A stretch of DNA of 64,000 bases from Virgibacillus salarius (GCF_039521925.1 NZ_BAAACY010000170.1:1-64000); one strand, 5' to 3'. Positions 18,131 through 26,122 are shown, numbered from the stretch's first letter. Made by a program: numbers and translations. The notes: generated by a model not told the origin, from the sequence alone.

Positions 18131-18250
18131 GAAATATACTCGCTTTCCGTAGATGGCCTCAACTAAGTTGATAAAGGAAAAAGTTACAAGTGGTCATCGG
18201 ACTTGTGCTGTTCCCGTAGGGTTACGAAGACTTCGGAAGCAATACATCAC
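18131..18250 (+). repeat. Dispersed repeat family B, copy
   Basis: CGCTTTCCGTAGATGGCCTC and following bases match the GC-rich family seen at 37121-37247 (CTTTCCACGGGCGCGGCCTC). The right half carries TTCCCGTAGG, the degenerate counterpart of the TCCCGCAGGAG block. No ORF. Confidence 0.6.
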
Positions 18251-18280
18251 TCAGAGAAGAAGCGCGCTTCTTTTTCAAAA

Positions 18281-18460
18281 GATAAGAAATCATAAAATTT
18301 GTTCATGTGGGCGTGCTCCAACTCTGGCGCCCAGAAACTAGGTGACTTCACGAATCGCCCTAATCTAAATCATCATCGGCTCGCAAGCACACCGTGATGC
18401 TTTTATCTCCGTTGACTAGCTCCAGTCGCTACGTTTCTAATCGGGCGATTACGCATTTAT
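18281..18460 (+). repeat. Dispersed repeat family A, copy 2
   Basis: Same core as copy 1: TGGCGCCCAGAAACTAGGTG, then ACTTCACGAATCGCCCTAAT, a CATCGGCTCGCAAGC block and the CCGTTGACTAGCTCCAGTCG block, ending near GGGCGATTACGC. It directly follows a GAAGCGCGCTTC hairpin and T run. Confidence 0.8.
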
Positions 18461-18497
18461 TCAGGAGTCAGATGCTAAATCATTTATTTTAATTAAA

Positions 18498-18538
18498 AAA
18501 GAACTATAATTAATATCACAACTAATTATAGTTCTTTT
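18498..18538. terminator. Terminator for the DUF3267-like gene
   Basis: AAAGAACTATAATTA pairs with TAATTATAGTTCTTT, with T runs on both strands. It serves the minus-strand gene ending at 18575. The stem core ACTATAATTA is shared with the terminator at 29227. Confidence 0.8.
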
Positions 18539-18574
18539 TTATTGTTTCTTATTTACTTTTGTCTCAGAAGAATC

Positions 18575-19129
18575 TTAGTGTTGATGCGCTCTTATTAAAA
18601 TATCAAATCCATTACCATCTTCTCTATTTTCTATTAGTGATCGCTTAGGTGCTTTCCAAAGATATGCTACATAAAGTAAATCAATAAATGCGATACCGAT
18701 ATTGGCCGACGTCAATATGATAATATAGACAGAGTAATCGATAAAATAATAGCTTGCAACTAGCCCAGGTATCGTAATTAAGATAGTAGGTGCTAGCGCA
18801 ACTAATAAATATGCTTTTTTTGTTAAGTGATATTTCGTATAATAATAAAATACAGGAAAAACGTTATATTTCATCTTAAAAATTACTTTTATTCGTTTAT
18901 TCATCAGGATCAAAGGAAGTATATGCATACATGAATGAACTGTCGGTAACAGCACAAGCAATAGCAGGAAAGGAATAATACCCTGTTCATTCACTTCATT
19001 TGTTCCTTGGGCCAATGTAATAGGTACATAGAGAAAAATAAATGAGAGTAAGGCAGTTAAAAAAGACACAAGGTACAAACGACTTTTGCCAAATTCTTTT
19101 GCAAGGTTGATTGATTTCCAGCAATTCAT
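18575..19129 (-). CDS. DUF3267-like membrane protein
   Basis: A 184-residue protein with about four transmembrane helices (near residues 22-42, 55-75, 105-130 and 135-155). It resembles the DUF3267 group of putative membrane zinc peptidases, but where that group has an HExxH-type motif this protein reads VHSCMHILPL, without the Glu, so peptidase activity is doubtful. The ATG at 19129 follows GGAGGG; an upstream in-frame ATG would start inside the ribosome-binding site. The position is close to B. subtilis yhaJ, but I am not certain of orthology. Confidence 0.65.
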   Translation of the reverse strand: MNCWKSINLAKEFGKSRLYLVSFLTALLSFIFLYVPITLAQGTNEVNEQGIIPFLLLLVLLPTVHSCMHILPLILMNKRIKVIFKMKYNVFPVFYYYTKYHLTKKAYLLVALAPTILITIPGLVASYYFIDYSVYIIILTSANIGIAFIDLLYVAYLWKAPKRSLIENREDGNGFDILIRAHQH

Positions 19130-19338
19130 TTTTGATCCCTCCATCATGCTTCTTAGAAGTTTTTATCCTTCAAGAATGATAGTACGATTAAAGGGAAAAA
19201 TCAATACTTTTTTTATACTTTTTTTGGACGTTAAGAAAAGTTTATAATACAAGTAAGGACATGCTGCTATAGATCGTTTAATATTAAGCCTATGTAAGGT
19301 AGACGTAAAGCGTGCTAGTAGGGGAGGAGTATGATAAA

Positions 19339-19683
19339 GTGGGCACTTTCAATGAGGCTGAGACAGCAGCTTTTCATTTACAACTACTTTCCAAAATAAT
19401 TGATATGGATGAATATCCATTTACGAAATTAGTGATTGAAAGAAATTTAACAAGAGAAGAATTTGCTATTCTAATGGAGCGCCTCGAGAAGCTTAACGAA
19501 CAATATGAAGCACAAAAAGAAGAAGGTCTGATTCATTTCTCATCATTACTTATTCATTTTGCAGGTATGTTAACAGAAAAGCTTGAACCGGATAGTACGA
19601 TTAATGCGCTGCAACGAGAAGGCTTCTACCCCTCTCTCATGAATGAATTTATTCGTATAATCAAACAAAATAATAAGGGTTAG
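19339..19683 (+). CDS. yhaI: DUF1878 family protein YhaI
   Basis: A 114-residue soluble helical protein of the YhaI (DUF1878) family; function unknown. The GTG at 19339 is chosen since GGGAGGAG lies about 9 bases upstream and the length then equals YhaI. An ORF extension to 19312 begins upstream of that ribosome-binding site. Terminator at 19684. In B. subtilis yhaI precedes hpr (scoC); hpr is missing here. Confidence 0.85.
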   Translation: MGTFNEAETAAFHLQLLSKIIDMDEYPFTKLVIERNLTREEFAILMERLEKLNEQYEAQKEEGLIHFSSLLIHFAGMLTEKLEPDSTINALQREGFYPSLMNEFIRIIKQNNKG

Positions 19684-19719
19684 AAAAGAAGATAATGTAC
19701 TGAAATTATCTTCTTTTTT
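19684..19719 (+). terminator. Intrinsic terminator of yhaI
   Basis: AAAAGAAGATAAT pairs with ATTATCTTCTTTT, followed by T residues, directly after the stop codon. Confidence 0.87.
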
Positions 19720-19720
19720 A

Positions 19721-19900
19721 TTGTCTGGAAACTATAAAAATTAACATGTGGATAAATATGGGTATGTTGATCCGCGTCCAGCGCAAGCGCCCAGAAACTA
19801 GGTGACTTCATGAATCGCCCTAATCTAAGTCATCATCAGCTCGCAAGCTCATCGTAATTCCTTATCCCCCGTTGACTTGCTCCAGTCGCTACTTTTGTTC
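19721..19900 (+). repeat. Dispersed repeat family A, copy 3
   Basis: It starts right behind the yhaI terminator with TTGTCTGGAAACTATAAAA and carries the GCGCCCAGAAACTAGGTGAC and GAATCGCCCTAATCTAAGTC blocks. The right end is truncated: the GGGCG arm seen in the other copies is missing after CCAGTCGCTAC. Confidence 0.78.
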
Positions 19901-19954
19901 TGCTATAAACAATGGTCCGCGATTATTTCTTTTCATGCTTATTGCACCTAAATA

Positions 19955-20443
19955 CTATTCCTGCTTCATCTCGCGAAATAAATCCTCGACTTGCTGATGG
20001 AACTGTATTAAATGATGTAACCTTGATTCCATATGAAGATAAAGCTTAGCATTGGAATCAGAATCCTTTCCTTCTTTAATGATGTCATTAATATCTTCTA
20101 GAGATACTTTTTGCTGATTCGCTGCATCTATCCATTTGCTAATATAGGAATTCATAAATGACTTGAATAATTGCGTATGTGCTTCATAAAGATCTTTTCT
20201 GACCCCTTTTTTCCAAACACGTGTTACAAGATTCTGGTCTGAAAGTGAGCGTATGCTCGTACTCATGGAAGTTTTGCTTTTTCCGAGGGCTTCAGCCATT
20301 TCGTCTAATGTTTTTGGCTTTTCTGATAAGTATAAAAAGGCAAACAATCGTGACTCTAACGGGGTAAATCCGAACATCTCTACAGTTTTTGAAAATTCCA
20401 ACATGATTTTATTGGTGATTATTTCTGTTTGAGGTCTATTCAT
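19955..20443 (-). CDS. GbsR-type repressor divergent from opuA
   Basis: A 162-residue GbsR/OpcR-type winged-helix regulator. The recognition region EALGKSKTSMSTSIRSLSD (about residues 46-64) is almost identical to that of the regulator at 14752, but the N-terminus is shorter and the C-terminal helices differ. A perfect TAGGAGG ribosome-binding site precedes the ATG. Divergent placement next to the betaine importer genes, with an 18-bp palindrome between them, suggests it represses opuA in response to osmotic state or substrate; this is inference. Confidence 0.88.
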   Translation of the reverse strand: MNRPQTEIITNKIMLEFSKTVEMFGFTPLESRLFAFLYLSEKPKTLDEMAEALGKSKTSMSTSIRSLSDQNLVTRVWKKGVRKDLYEAHTQLFKSFMNSYISKWIDAANQQKVSLEDINDIIKEGKDSDSNAKLYLHMESRLHHLIQFHQQVEDLFREMKQE

Positions 20444-20565
20444 AAAATCCTCCTAAAGCCTTGATATATCAAGATTACACTAATTACCCAATGATTAAAA
20501 ACTGTTTATCTACTAGTATTTTAAAGGAAATCGGAGGTATACAAAGCAAATTTAATGTAATGTTC

Positions 20566-20583
20566 GTACAGTATAAACTGTAC
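20566..20583. promoter_or_regulatory. Perfect palindrome, candidate operator of the GbsR-type repressor
   Basis: GTACAGT-ATAA-ACTGTAC is a perfect 7-bp inverted repeat with a 4-base centre. It lies 35 bases upstream of the opuA -35 box and about 123 bases before the divergent regulator gene. A second, imperfect inverted repeat (ATACAAAACT / AAGTTTGTAT, 20593-20623) overlaps the -35 box. Either could bind the regulator. Confidence 0.5.
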
Positions 20584-20617
20584 AAAAAATATATACAAAA
20601 CTAATAGAATTTAAAGT

Positions 20618-20646
20618 TTGTATTGTATCTTTAAAATCGTTATAGT
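20618..20646 (+). promoter_or_regulatory. Sigma-A promoter of the opuA operon
   Basis: TTGTAT (20618-20623) and TATAGT (20641-20646) have a 17-base spacer. The leader would be about 150 bases long. Confidence 0.65.
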
Positions 20647-20803
20647 AGATAAAGTAATTGAATAATTTGTTCGGAGCTCGTGGAAATCTATATAACATGC
20701 AAGATAGTTTTGCACGCGTATTTTTGTGTAGCTATCCTGATAGAAAAGTATTAGTCCCTTCATCATGGGTCATGGGCTGAAATAGAAAAAAGAGGTGAAT
20801 GAA

Positions 20804-22003
20804 TTGCCAGTAATAGAAGCGAAAAATCTATCAAAAGTTTTCGGTAAAAATCCGAAGCAAACGCTAAAGCTTCTCGATAAAGGTTTGTCAAAGGATGCCA
20901 TCTTAAAAGAAACAGGCAACACAGTAGGGGTGAATCGGGCGTCCTTTTCTGTTGAAGAAGGGGAAATCTTTGTCATTATGGGGTTATCTGGAAGTGGTAA
21001 ATCAACATTAGTACGGCTAATCAATCGCTTGATAGAGCCTACTGAAGGAACCATTATGATAGATGGAGACAATTTAGCAACGATGGATAAAAAATCATTG
21101 CGCGAAGTCCGTCGAGAAAAGCTAAGTATGGTATTTCAAAAGTTTGCATTGTTTCCACATCGTACCATTCTAGAAAATGCTGAATACGGTTTGGAAATTC
21201 AAAAGGTTCCAAAGGAAGATCGTAAGAAAAAAGCGCAGGAAGCACTAGAGTTAGTAGGTTTAGGAGATTATATTCATCAGAAACCAAGTCAGTTATCAGG
21301 TGGAATGCAGCAACGAGTTGGTCTTGCTCGAGCATTGGCTAACGATCCTGAAGTCCTTTTAATGGATGAGGCTTTCTCTGCATTAGATCCATTAATTCGT
21401 AAAGAAATGCAAGATGAATTACTAGATTTACAAACGACTATGCAGAAAACGATCTTGTTTATTACGCATGATTTAGATGAAGCATTACGGATTGGAGATC
21501 GGATTGCACTCATGAAGGATGGATCAATTGTTCAGATCGGAACACCTGAAGAAATCTTAGTCAATCCTGAAAATGATTATGTTGAAAAGTTTGTTGAAGA
21601 CGTTGACCGTTCAAAGGTATTGACTGCACAGCATATTATGAAACGCCCAGAAACAGTAAACATGGAGAAGCATGGTCCACGTGTAGCTTTAGAACGCATG
21701 CGCGAAGAAGGATTATCTAGCATTTTTGTAGTAGATAGCAAGCGTAACCTGAAAGGCTATATAACCGCCGATGATGCATCAGAAGCTCGCAAAAAAGAAA
21801 TTAATAACTTAACAGAGGTTTTGAAGAATGATATTCCGAAAGTCGAAAGAGAAACACCGATGCATGAGATTTTTGACATTATCCATGATTCACCAATTCC
21901 AGTAGCTGTAGTGGAAAATGAAAAATTAATTGGAATTATTGTTCGAGGTGCAGTTCTTGCTGCACTATCCAGTGATGGAGAGGTGAATTTAGAAAATGCT
22001 TAA
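20804..22003 (+). CDS. opuAA: Glycine betaine ABC importer ATPase OpuAA
   Basis: A 399-residue ATPase of the ProV/OpuAA type. Walker A GLSGSGKST lies near residue 60, LSGGMQQRVGLARAL near 165 and LLMDEAFSALDPL near 187. Two CBS domains occupy the C-terminal 120 residues; in OpuA-type importers these sense ionic strength or nucleotides. The start is taken as TTG 20804, since AGAGGTGA ends 6 bases before it and the GTG at 20795 lies within that site. The permease gene overlaps the 3' end by 8 bases. Confidence 0.95.
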   Translation: MPVIEAKNLSKVFGKNPKQTLKLLDKGLSKDAILKETGNTVGVNRASFSVEEGEIFVIMGLSGSGKSTLVRLINRLIEPTEGTIMIDGDNLATMDKKSLREVRREKLSMVFQKFALFPHRTILENAEYGLEIQKVPKEDRKKKAQEALELVGLGDYIHQKPSQLSGGMQQRVGLARALANDPEVLLMDEAFSALDPLIRKEMQDELLDLQTTMQKTILFITHDLDEALRIGDRIALMKDGSIVQIGTPEEILVNPENDYVEKFVEDVDRSKVLTAQHIMKRPETVNMEKHGPRVALERMREEGLSSIFVVDSKRNLKGYITADDASEARKKEINNLTEVLKNDIPKVERETPMHEIFDIIHDSPIPVAVVENEKLIGIIVRGAVLAALSSDGEVNLENA

Positions 22004-22850
22004 TAATGTATTAGATTTTGTTCCAAAATTACCGATTGCAGAGAAAACGAAAGACGCAACGGAATGGATTACGGAGAAGTTTTCCTTTTTATTTGACCCG
22101 ATCAAAGAACATTTCGGAAGTTTTATGGAGAGTACATCTGAATTTCTAATATCTGTTCCGCCGGTTATCATAATTCTTTTAGTTGCAGTTATTGCATTCT
22201 TTATTTCCGGTAAGAAATTTGGTCTAGCTACTTTTTCGATTGTTGGACTTTGGTTTATTTATAACCAAGAATTATGGGAGCACTTAATGAGTACCTTTAC
22301 ACTTGTATTACTTGCTAGTATTTTATCGGTAATTATTGGTGTGCCTGTAGGAATTCTGATGTCAAAAAGTAGAATAGCATCAGCAATTATTACGCCGATT
22401 CTTGACTTTATGCAGACAATGCCAGCCTTTGTATATTTAATACCGGCTGTTGCCTTTTTCGGAATTGGTATGGTCCCTGGTGTTTTTGCATCACTGATTT
22501 TTGCAACACCACCAACCGTTCGATTTACAAATTTAGGAATTCGTCAAGTTTCTCAGGAATTAGTTGAAGCTTCCGAGGCATTTGGTAGTACAGGAGCACA
22601 AAAGTTATTTAAGGTAGAATTACCAATGGCAAAAACGACGATTATGGCAGGGATAAACCAAACCGTGATGCTTGCACTATCTATGGTAGTTATTGCTTCT
22701 ATGATTGGTGCACCTGGGCTTGGTAGAGAAGTACTATCTGCATTGCAACGAGCTCAAGTAGGAACTGGTTTTGTTGCTGGAGTGGGAATTGTAATTCTTG
22801 CGATTATTATCGATCGAATTACTCAAAATATGAATAAGCAAAAACAATAA
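21996..22850 (+). CDS. opuAB: Glycine betaine ABC importer permease OpuAB
   Basis: A 284-residue ProW-type permease with about seven transmembrane helices. The ABC-contact (EAA) loop is around residues 186-205 (LVEASEAFGSTGAQKLFKVE). Residues 1-45 are an amphipathic N-terminal region typical of OpuAB and ProW. The ATG overlaps the last codons of opuAA, with GAGGTGA about 10 bases upstream. It works with OpuAA and the binding lipoproteins encoded next. Confidence 0.95.
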   Translation: MLNNVLDFVPKLPIAEKTKDATEWITEKFSFLFDPIKEHFGSFMESTSEFLISVPPVIIILLVAVIAFFISGKKFGLATFSIVGLWFIYNQELWEHLMSTFTLVLLASILSVIIGVPVGILMSKSRIASAIITPILDFMQTMPAFVYLIPAVAFFGIGMVPGVFASLIFATPPTVRFTNLGIRQVSQELVEASEAFGSTGAQKLFKVELPMAKTTIMAGINQTVMLALSMVVIASMIGAPGLGREVLSALQRAQVGTGFVAGVGIVILAIIIDRITQNMNKQKQ

Positions 22851-22920
22851 CCTATGTTGGTATCTTTTCTAATGAAAAGTTTCCATATATAAATTTTAAA
22901 TAAAAGGGGAGATTAGCATT

Positions 22921-23826
22921 ATGTTTAAACGTAATTGGAAACGCCTTGGTCTAGTAGCAGGGCTTTCATTATCATTATTTGCAGCTGGTTGTGGCTCTGA
23001 TGATGAGTCAACAGGTAATGGTTCTGATGAAGGAACAGCTTCTGAAGGTGAAGCAAAAGAAATTGAATTAGCTTATGTTGAATGGGATTCAGAAATTGCT
23101 TCTACACACGTCGTTGGAAAGGTTTTAGAAGATCAAGGCTTTGATGTGAAATTAACACCACTTGATAACGCTGTAATGTGGGAAGCTGTCGCAAATGGTG
23201 AAGCAGACGGTATGGTGGCTGCGTGGTTACCAGCAACACATGCTGACCAATATGAAGAATATGGTGATCAAGTAGAAGAACTTGGTACAAACCTTGAAGG
23301 TGCAAAAATTGGATTAGTTGTGCCTAAATATATGGATGTAAATAGCATTGAAGACTTAGATGCACAAGCCAACAAAACGATTACTGGTATTGAACCAGGA
23401 GCTGGTGTTGTTGGAGCCGCTGAACAAGCCTTAACAGATTATGACAATCTGAAGGGATGGGGAGTACAAACCTCATCTAGTGGAGCAATGGCAACGGAAT
23501 TAGGTTCAGCTATTGAAAACGAAGAAGATATTATTGTTACTGGTTGGACTCCACACTGGAAATTTGCTAAATATGAATTAAAATATTTAGAAGATCCAAA
23601 AGGTACATTTGGTGAAGCAGAAACCATTGATACGATGGTTCGTAAAGGGCTTAAAGATGATATGCCAAATGCATATAAAATTCTAGACCAATTTAACTGG
23701 ACTACTGAAGATATGGAAGCTGTAATGCTTGAAATTTCTAACGGAACCTCTCCTGAAGATGCAGCTGCTGCATGGGTAGAGGAAAACCAAGAAAAAGTAG
23801 ATGAATGGGTTAAAGGAGTAGAATAA
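22921..23826 (+). CDS. opuAC: Glycine betaine-binding lipoprotein OpuAC, lobe order I
   Basis: A 301-residue lipoprotein with lipobox FAAGC (Cys24). The first lobe begins with ELAYVEWDSEIAS and contains AAWLPATH; the second begins with TITGIEPGAGVVG and contains VTGWTPHW. All three tryptophans expected in the betaine-binding aromatic cage are present. This lobe order is the reverse of the next gene and of B. subtilis OpuAC as I remember it. It follows opuAB by 70 bases, with an AAAGGGGAG ribosome-binding site, and should deliver betaine or a related compatible solute to OpuAA/AB. Confidence 0.92.
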   Translation: MFKRNWKRLGLVAGLSLSLFAAGCGSDDESTGNGSDEGTASEGEAKEIELAYVEWDSEIASTHVVGKVLEDQGFDVKLTPLDNAVMWEAVANGEADGMVAAWLPATHADQYEEYGDQVEELGTNLEGAKIGLVVPKYMDVNSIEDLDAQANKTITGIEPGAGVVGAAEQALTDYDNLKGWGVQTSSSGAMATELGSAIENEEDIIVTGWTPHWKFAKYELKYLEDPKGTFGEAETIDTMVRKGLKDDMPNAYKILDQFNWTTEDMEAVMLEISNGTSPEDAAAAWVEENQEKVDEWVKGVE

Positions 23827-23836
23827 GTAAAATGAC

Positions 23837-23865
23837 AAGCTGATACAAATCGTATCAGCTTTCCT
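23837..23865 (+). terminator. Hairpin between the two binding-protein genes
   Basis: AAGCTGATAC pairs with GTATCAGCTT, followed by only TTCC. It is probably a partial terminator or an mRNA-stabilising hairpin that sets the ratio of the two lipoproteins. Confidence 0.5.
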
Positions 23866-23895
23866 ATTGATATAAATTAATGAGAGGATGTTTAG

Positions 23896-24834
23896 GTGAG
23901 TAATAAGAAATGGTTAGCCATGTTATGTGTTGGATTACTATCTGTATTTGTATTAGCTGCTTGTGGTTCAAGTGAATCGGAAGATAAGCAAGCAGATGGT
24001 TCAAAGGAAGCTAGTGAAGAAACGAATTATAGTGAAGCAGTGAATTACACGATCACTGGTATTGAACCAGGAGCAGGTATAACTGTTACGACAGAAAAAG
24101 CAATTGAAGAATATGAAACATTGTCTGGCTGGGAATTAGAGCAGTCATCAACAGCTGCGATGGTAACAGAGTTGGAAGATGCTATTAAAAATGAAGAGCC
24201 GATTGTTGTTACTGGCTGGAATCCACATTGGATGTTTGCGAAATTTGATAATATTAAATATTTAGAAGATCCAAATGGAATTTATGGCGATGTAGAGGTT
24301 ATCAAATCATTAGCTCGTAAAGGATTAAAAGAGGATAAGCCTAATGCTTATAAATTAATTGATCAATTCAATTGGAGCGTTGAAGACATGGAAGGTATCA
24401 TGTATGAAGCCTCTGAAAGTGGTAAGGATATTGCAGAAGTTGCGAAGCAATGGGTAAAAGACAATCCTGAAAAAGTAAAAGCCTGGACAGAAGGCGTAGA
24501 AGATGTAGATGGCGTATCCATTGAGTTAGTGTCTACTCCATGGGATTCAGAACGCTCATCAGCAAATGTTGTAGCAGAGGTATTACGTCAAAAAGGATTT
24601 GATGTGACCATCACTCCGGTAGATGTGGCTGTTGTATTTGAGGCTATTGCCAATGGTGATGCAGATGCTACCTTAGCTGCATGGATGCCTATGACACACA
24701 AAGATTTCTATGATGAATTCAAGGAGGACTTTGTAGATATGGGTGCAAATCTAGAAGGAGCAAAAATCGGGCTTGTTGTACCAGAATACATGGATATTGA
24801 TTCGATTGAAGACTTGCAAGCAAAGTCAAAGTAA
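23896..24834 (+). CDS. opuAC: Glycine betaine-binding lipoprotein OpuAC, permuted lobe order
   Basis: A 312-residue lipoprotein with lipobox LAAC (Cys23). The TITGIEPGAGITV lobe comes first (VTGWNPHW inside it) and the lobe with STPWDSERSSANVV and AAWMPMTH comes second, so the mature protein is a circular permutation of the preceding gene product. B. subtilis OpuAC has this second order. The tryptophan cage is conserved. GTG start after AGAGGATG. Both proteins probably feed the same OpuAA/AB core, perhaps with different substrate preference; that is inference. Confidence 0.92.
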   Translation: MSNKKWLAMLCVGLLSVFVLAACGSSESEDKQADGSKEASEETNYSEAVNYTITGIEPGAGITVTTEKAIEEYETLSGWELEQSSTAAMVTELEDAIKNEEPIVVTGWNPHWMFAKFDNIKYLEDPNGIYGDVEVIKSLARKGLKEDKPNAYKLIDQFNWSVEDMEGIMYEASESGKDIAEVAKQWVKDNPEKVKAWTEGVEDVDGVSIELVSTPWDSERSSANVVAEVLRQKGFDVTITPVDVAVVFEAIANGDADATLAAWMPMTHKDFYDEFKEDFVDMGANLEGAKIGLVVPEYMDIDSIEDLQAKSK

Positions 24835-24890
24835 GTAGGAGAAGAATATCTTATGCAAGATAGTGACGCTGAAGTTCCTACATTTGTTCA

Positions 24891-24946
24891 AAAAGCACAA
24901 AAAGCTTACTGAGGGGGAACCTTGCGTAAGCTTTTTGTGCTTTTCC
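24891..24946. terminator. Terminator of the opuA operon
   Basis: A long stem of AAAAGCACAAAAAGCTTAC with GTAAGCTTTTTGTGCTTTT, 16-base loop, lies between convergent genes. T runs exist on both strands, so it may also serve the minus-strand gene yhaH. Confidence 0.85.
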
Positions 24947-24967
24947 TATTGATTTAACCTTTTGGGA

Positions 24968-25327
24968 TTACTGTGTTTTTACTTTTTCCTCTAAATCTTT
25001 TAAACTCGACTCAATTTGTTCTAAATAATGGTGAATATTTTCTTGATGGGGTTCTACAGTTGCTTTCCAATCACCTACAGATTTTTTCATATCTTGGGTG
25101 AGCTCCTTAATTAAGGTCGCACCCTCCTGAGAAGTGGCACGAATTTGTTTTTTTAAACGAAGTCCATCTTGTTTTAAATTCAATAACATGTCTTTCCATT
25201 CTAGACTTTTGCTTTTTACTTGGCTGCGAAAGTCTCTACCTGTTGATGGAGTGCTTAATAAAGTAACTGCTGCACTAACACTCCCTCCAACTAGGATACC
25301 TAATAATAATGATTTACTGTTAGTCAT
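24968..25327 (-). CDS. yhaH: YtxH family protein YhaH
   Basis: A 119-residue protein with an N-terminal hydrophobic glycine-rich segment (SLLLGILVGGSVSAAVTLL, residues 6-24) followed by a STPSTG motif and a long amphipathic, Lys/Glu-rich helix. This is the YtxH/YhaH domain layout, found in stress-related membrane-associated proteins. AAGGAG precedes the ATG. It lies between the opuA operon and trpP, as yhaH lies next to yhaG (trpP) in B. subtilis. Confidence 0.82.
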   Translation of the reverse strand: MTNSKSLLLGILVGGSVSAAVTLLSTPSTGRDFRSQVKSKSLEWKDMLLNLKQDGLRLKKQIRATSQEGATLIKELTQDMKKSVGDWKATVEPHQENIHHYLEQIESSLKDLEEKVKTQ

Positions 25328-25401
25328 TATTTATTCGCTCCTTTCCCCTCATAGTTATATTTACCTTTAAGGGGTATAGTGTCAAACGTAATTAATAAGT
25401 A

Positions 25402-25440
25402 ATTTTTAAAAAATCCTCCGACATTGTGCCAGAGGATTTG
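25402..25440 (-). terminator. Terminator of trpP
   Basis: On the minus strand AAATCCTC pairs with GAGGATTT (25411-25439) and is followed by T residues down to about 25402. Confidence 0.78.
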
Positions 25441-25447
25441 ATATCGA

Positions 25448-25969
25448 TTAAGTAGATACAAGTGGCTGTGACCTCTTTATAATACGCTGTACAATCGGAA
25501 AAACGACAGCCATAATAATTGTATTAAGTAATGCAGCTGGTAATACAGCAAGCCCAAATAATGCCAAGAATGAGCCATCCATTAAACCGATAATGAATAA
25601 AGCTACACTTAAGAAAATTGCACCAGAAATCATGGTACCCACTGCTGTAAGTAGTGGGGCACTAATCGAATTATTTAAGCGATTTTTCAAAAGCAGGTAC
25701 AAAAGTAAAAAAATAACTGCAGTAATTGGCTTATCAATAAGATTTGCGATTTGCCCTCCCGGTGCTGTCGTCGTTAATGCAGACACAATTCCTGTTACAA
25801 TCGCTACTATCGCTACATACTTTAACGTAGGAAACAAAAGGATTCCTAAAAACATCATAGAAAGTAGCATGTCGGGTTTAACTCCAAAAATTATCGGCGG
25901 AACTACTGTATGCAGTACTGCACCAACACCTACTAATAGGGACAAAGTAACCAGCGCTTTTGTATTCAT
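25448..25969 (-). CDS. trpP: Tryptophan transporter TrpP
   Basis: A 173-residue membrane protein with five to six helices, matching B. subtilis TrpP (YhaG) in length, position and sequence style (VPPIIFGVKPDMLL near residue 24). It imports tryptophan and tryptophan-like compounds. The ribosome-binding site AGGAGAGG lies within a series of GAG/UAG triplets (25976-26004), so translation should be blocked by tryptophan-loaded TRAP. It has its own promoter at 26054-26083. Confidence 0.92.
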   Translation of the reverse strand: MNTKALVTLSLLVGVGAVLHTVVPPIIFGVKPDMLLSMMFLGILLFPTLKYVAIVAIVTGIVSALTTTAPGGQIANLIDKPITAVIFLLLYLLLKNRLNNSISAPLLTAVGTMISGAIFLSVALFIIGLMDGSFLALFGLAVLPAALLNTIIMAVVFPIVQRIIKRSQPLVST

Positions 25970-25975
25970 TTATAC

Positions 25976-26026
25976 CTCTCCTCTTCTCAGCTATCTCTGC
26001 TCTAAACAAGTAACGCTTTGCTCCTC
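25976..26026 (-). promoter_or_regulatory. TRAP (MtrB) binding site over the trpP ribosome-binding site
   Basis: Reading the minus strand, GAG-ca-GAG-a-UAG-cu-GAG-aa-GAG-ga-GAG runs from 26002 to about 25976: six triplets, four of the five spacers being 2 bases and one 1 base. A UAG overlaps the first triplet (26002-26004), and two further GAG triplets (GAGGAG) lie at 26021-26026. This is the pattern recognised by the 11-subunit TRAP protein. In B. subtilis TRAP represses trpP translation in the same way, from family knowledge. Confidence 0.8.
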
Positions 26027-26053
26027 AACTGTACACTGATTGTCAGCTGCAGG

Positions 26054-26083
26054 AGTATAATGCTATTATAACAAATTTGTCAT
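26054..26083 (-). promoter_or_regulatory. Sigma-A promoter of trpP
   Basis: On the minus strand ATGACA (26083-26078) and TATACT (26059-26054) have an 18-base spacer. A TATAAT also occurs between them at a poor distance from any -35 box. Confidence 0.5.
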
Positions 26084-26122
26084 CGAATATAAAGATTCGT
26101 AGCTTTATTTTTAGCCAGTTTA

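Larger units (their letters stand above)
17941..18574. other. Gene-free stretch with two repeat families and a terminator
   Basis: It holds a half copy of the GGCTGGGACAA element (GGATGGGACAA at about 18063), a family B repeat (18131-18250), a short palindromic terminator-like hairpin GAAGCGCGCTTC followed by TTTTTC (18259-18276), family A copy 2 (18281-18460) and a terminator (18498-18538). No coding sequence is credible. Confidence 0.6.

Noticed and set aside
18153..18341. A 62-codon frame with basic composition
   Set aside because: It spans the family B and family A repeats, with frames not kept between copies.
20770..21072. A 100-codon open frame on the minus strand over the start of opuAA
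   Set aside because: It is antisense to a well-supported ATPase gene with conserved motifs and has no ribosome-binding site.
22851..22920. Riboswitch or strong terminator between opuAB and opuAC
   Set aside because: No stable stem with T run was found; the gap is AT-rich with only a ribosome-binding site.
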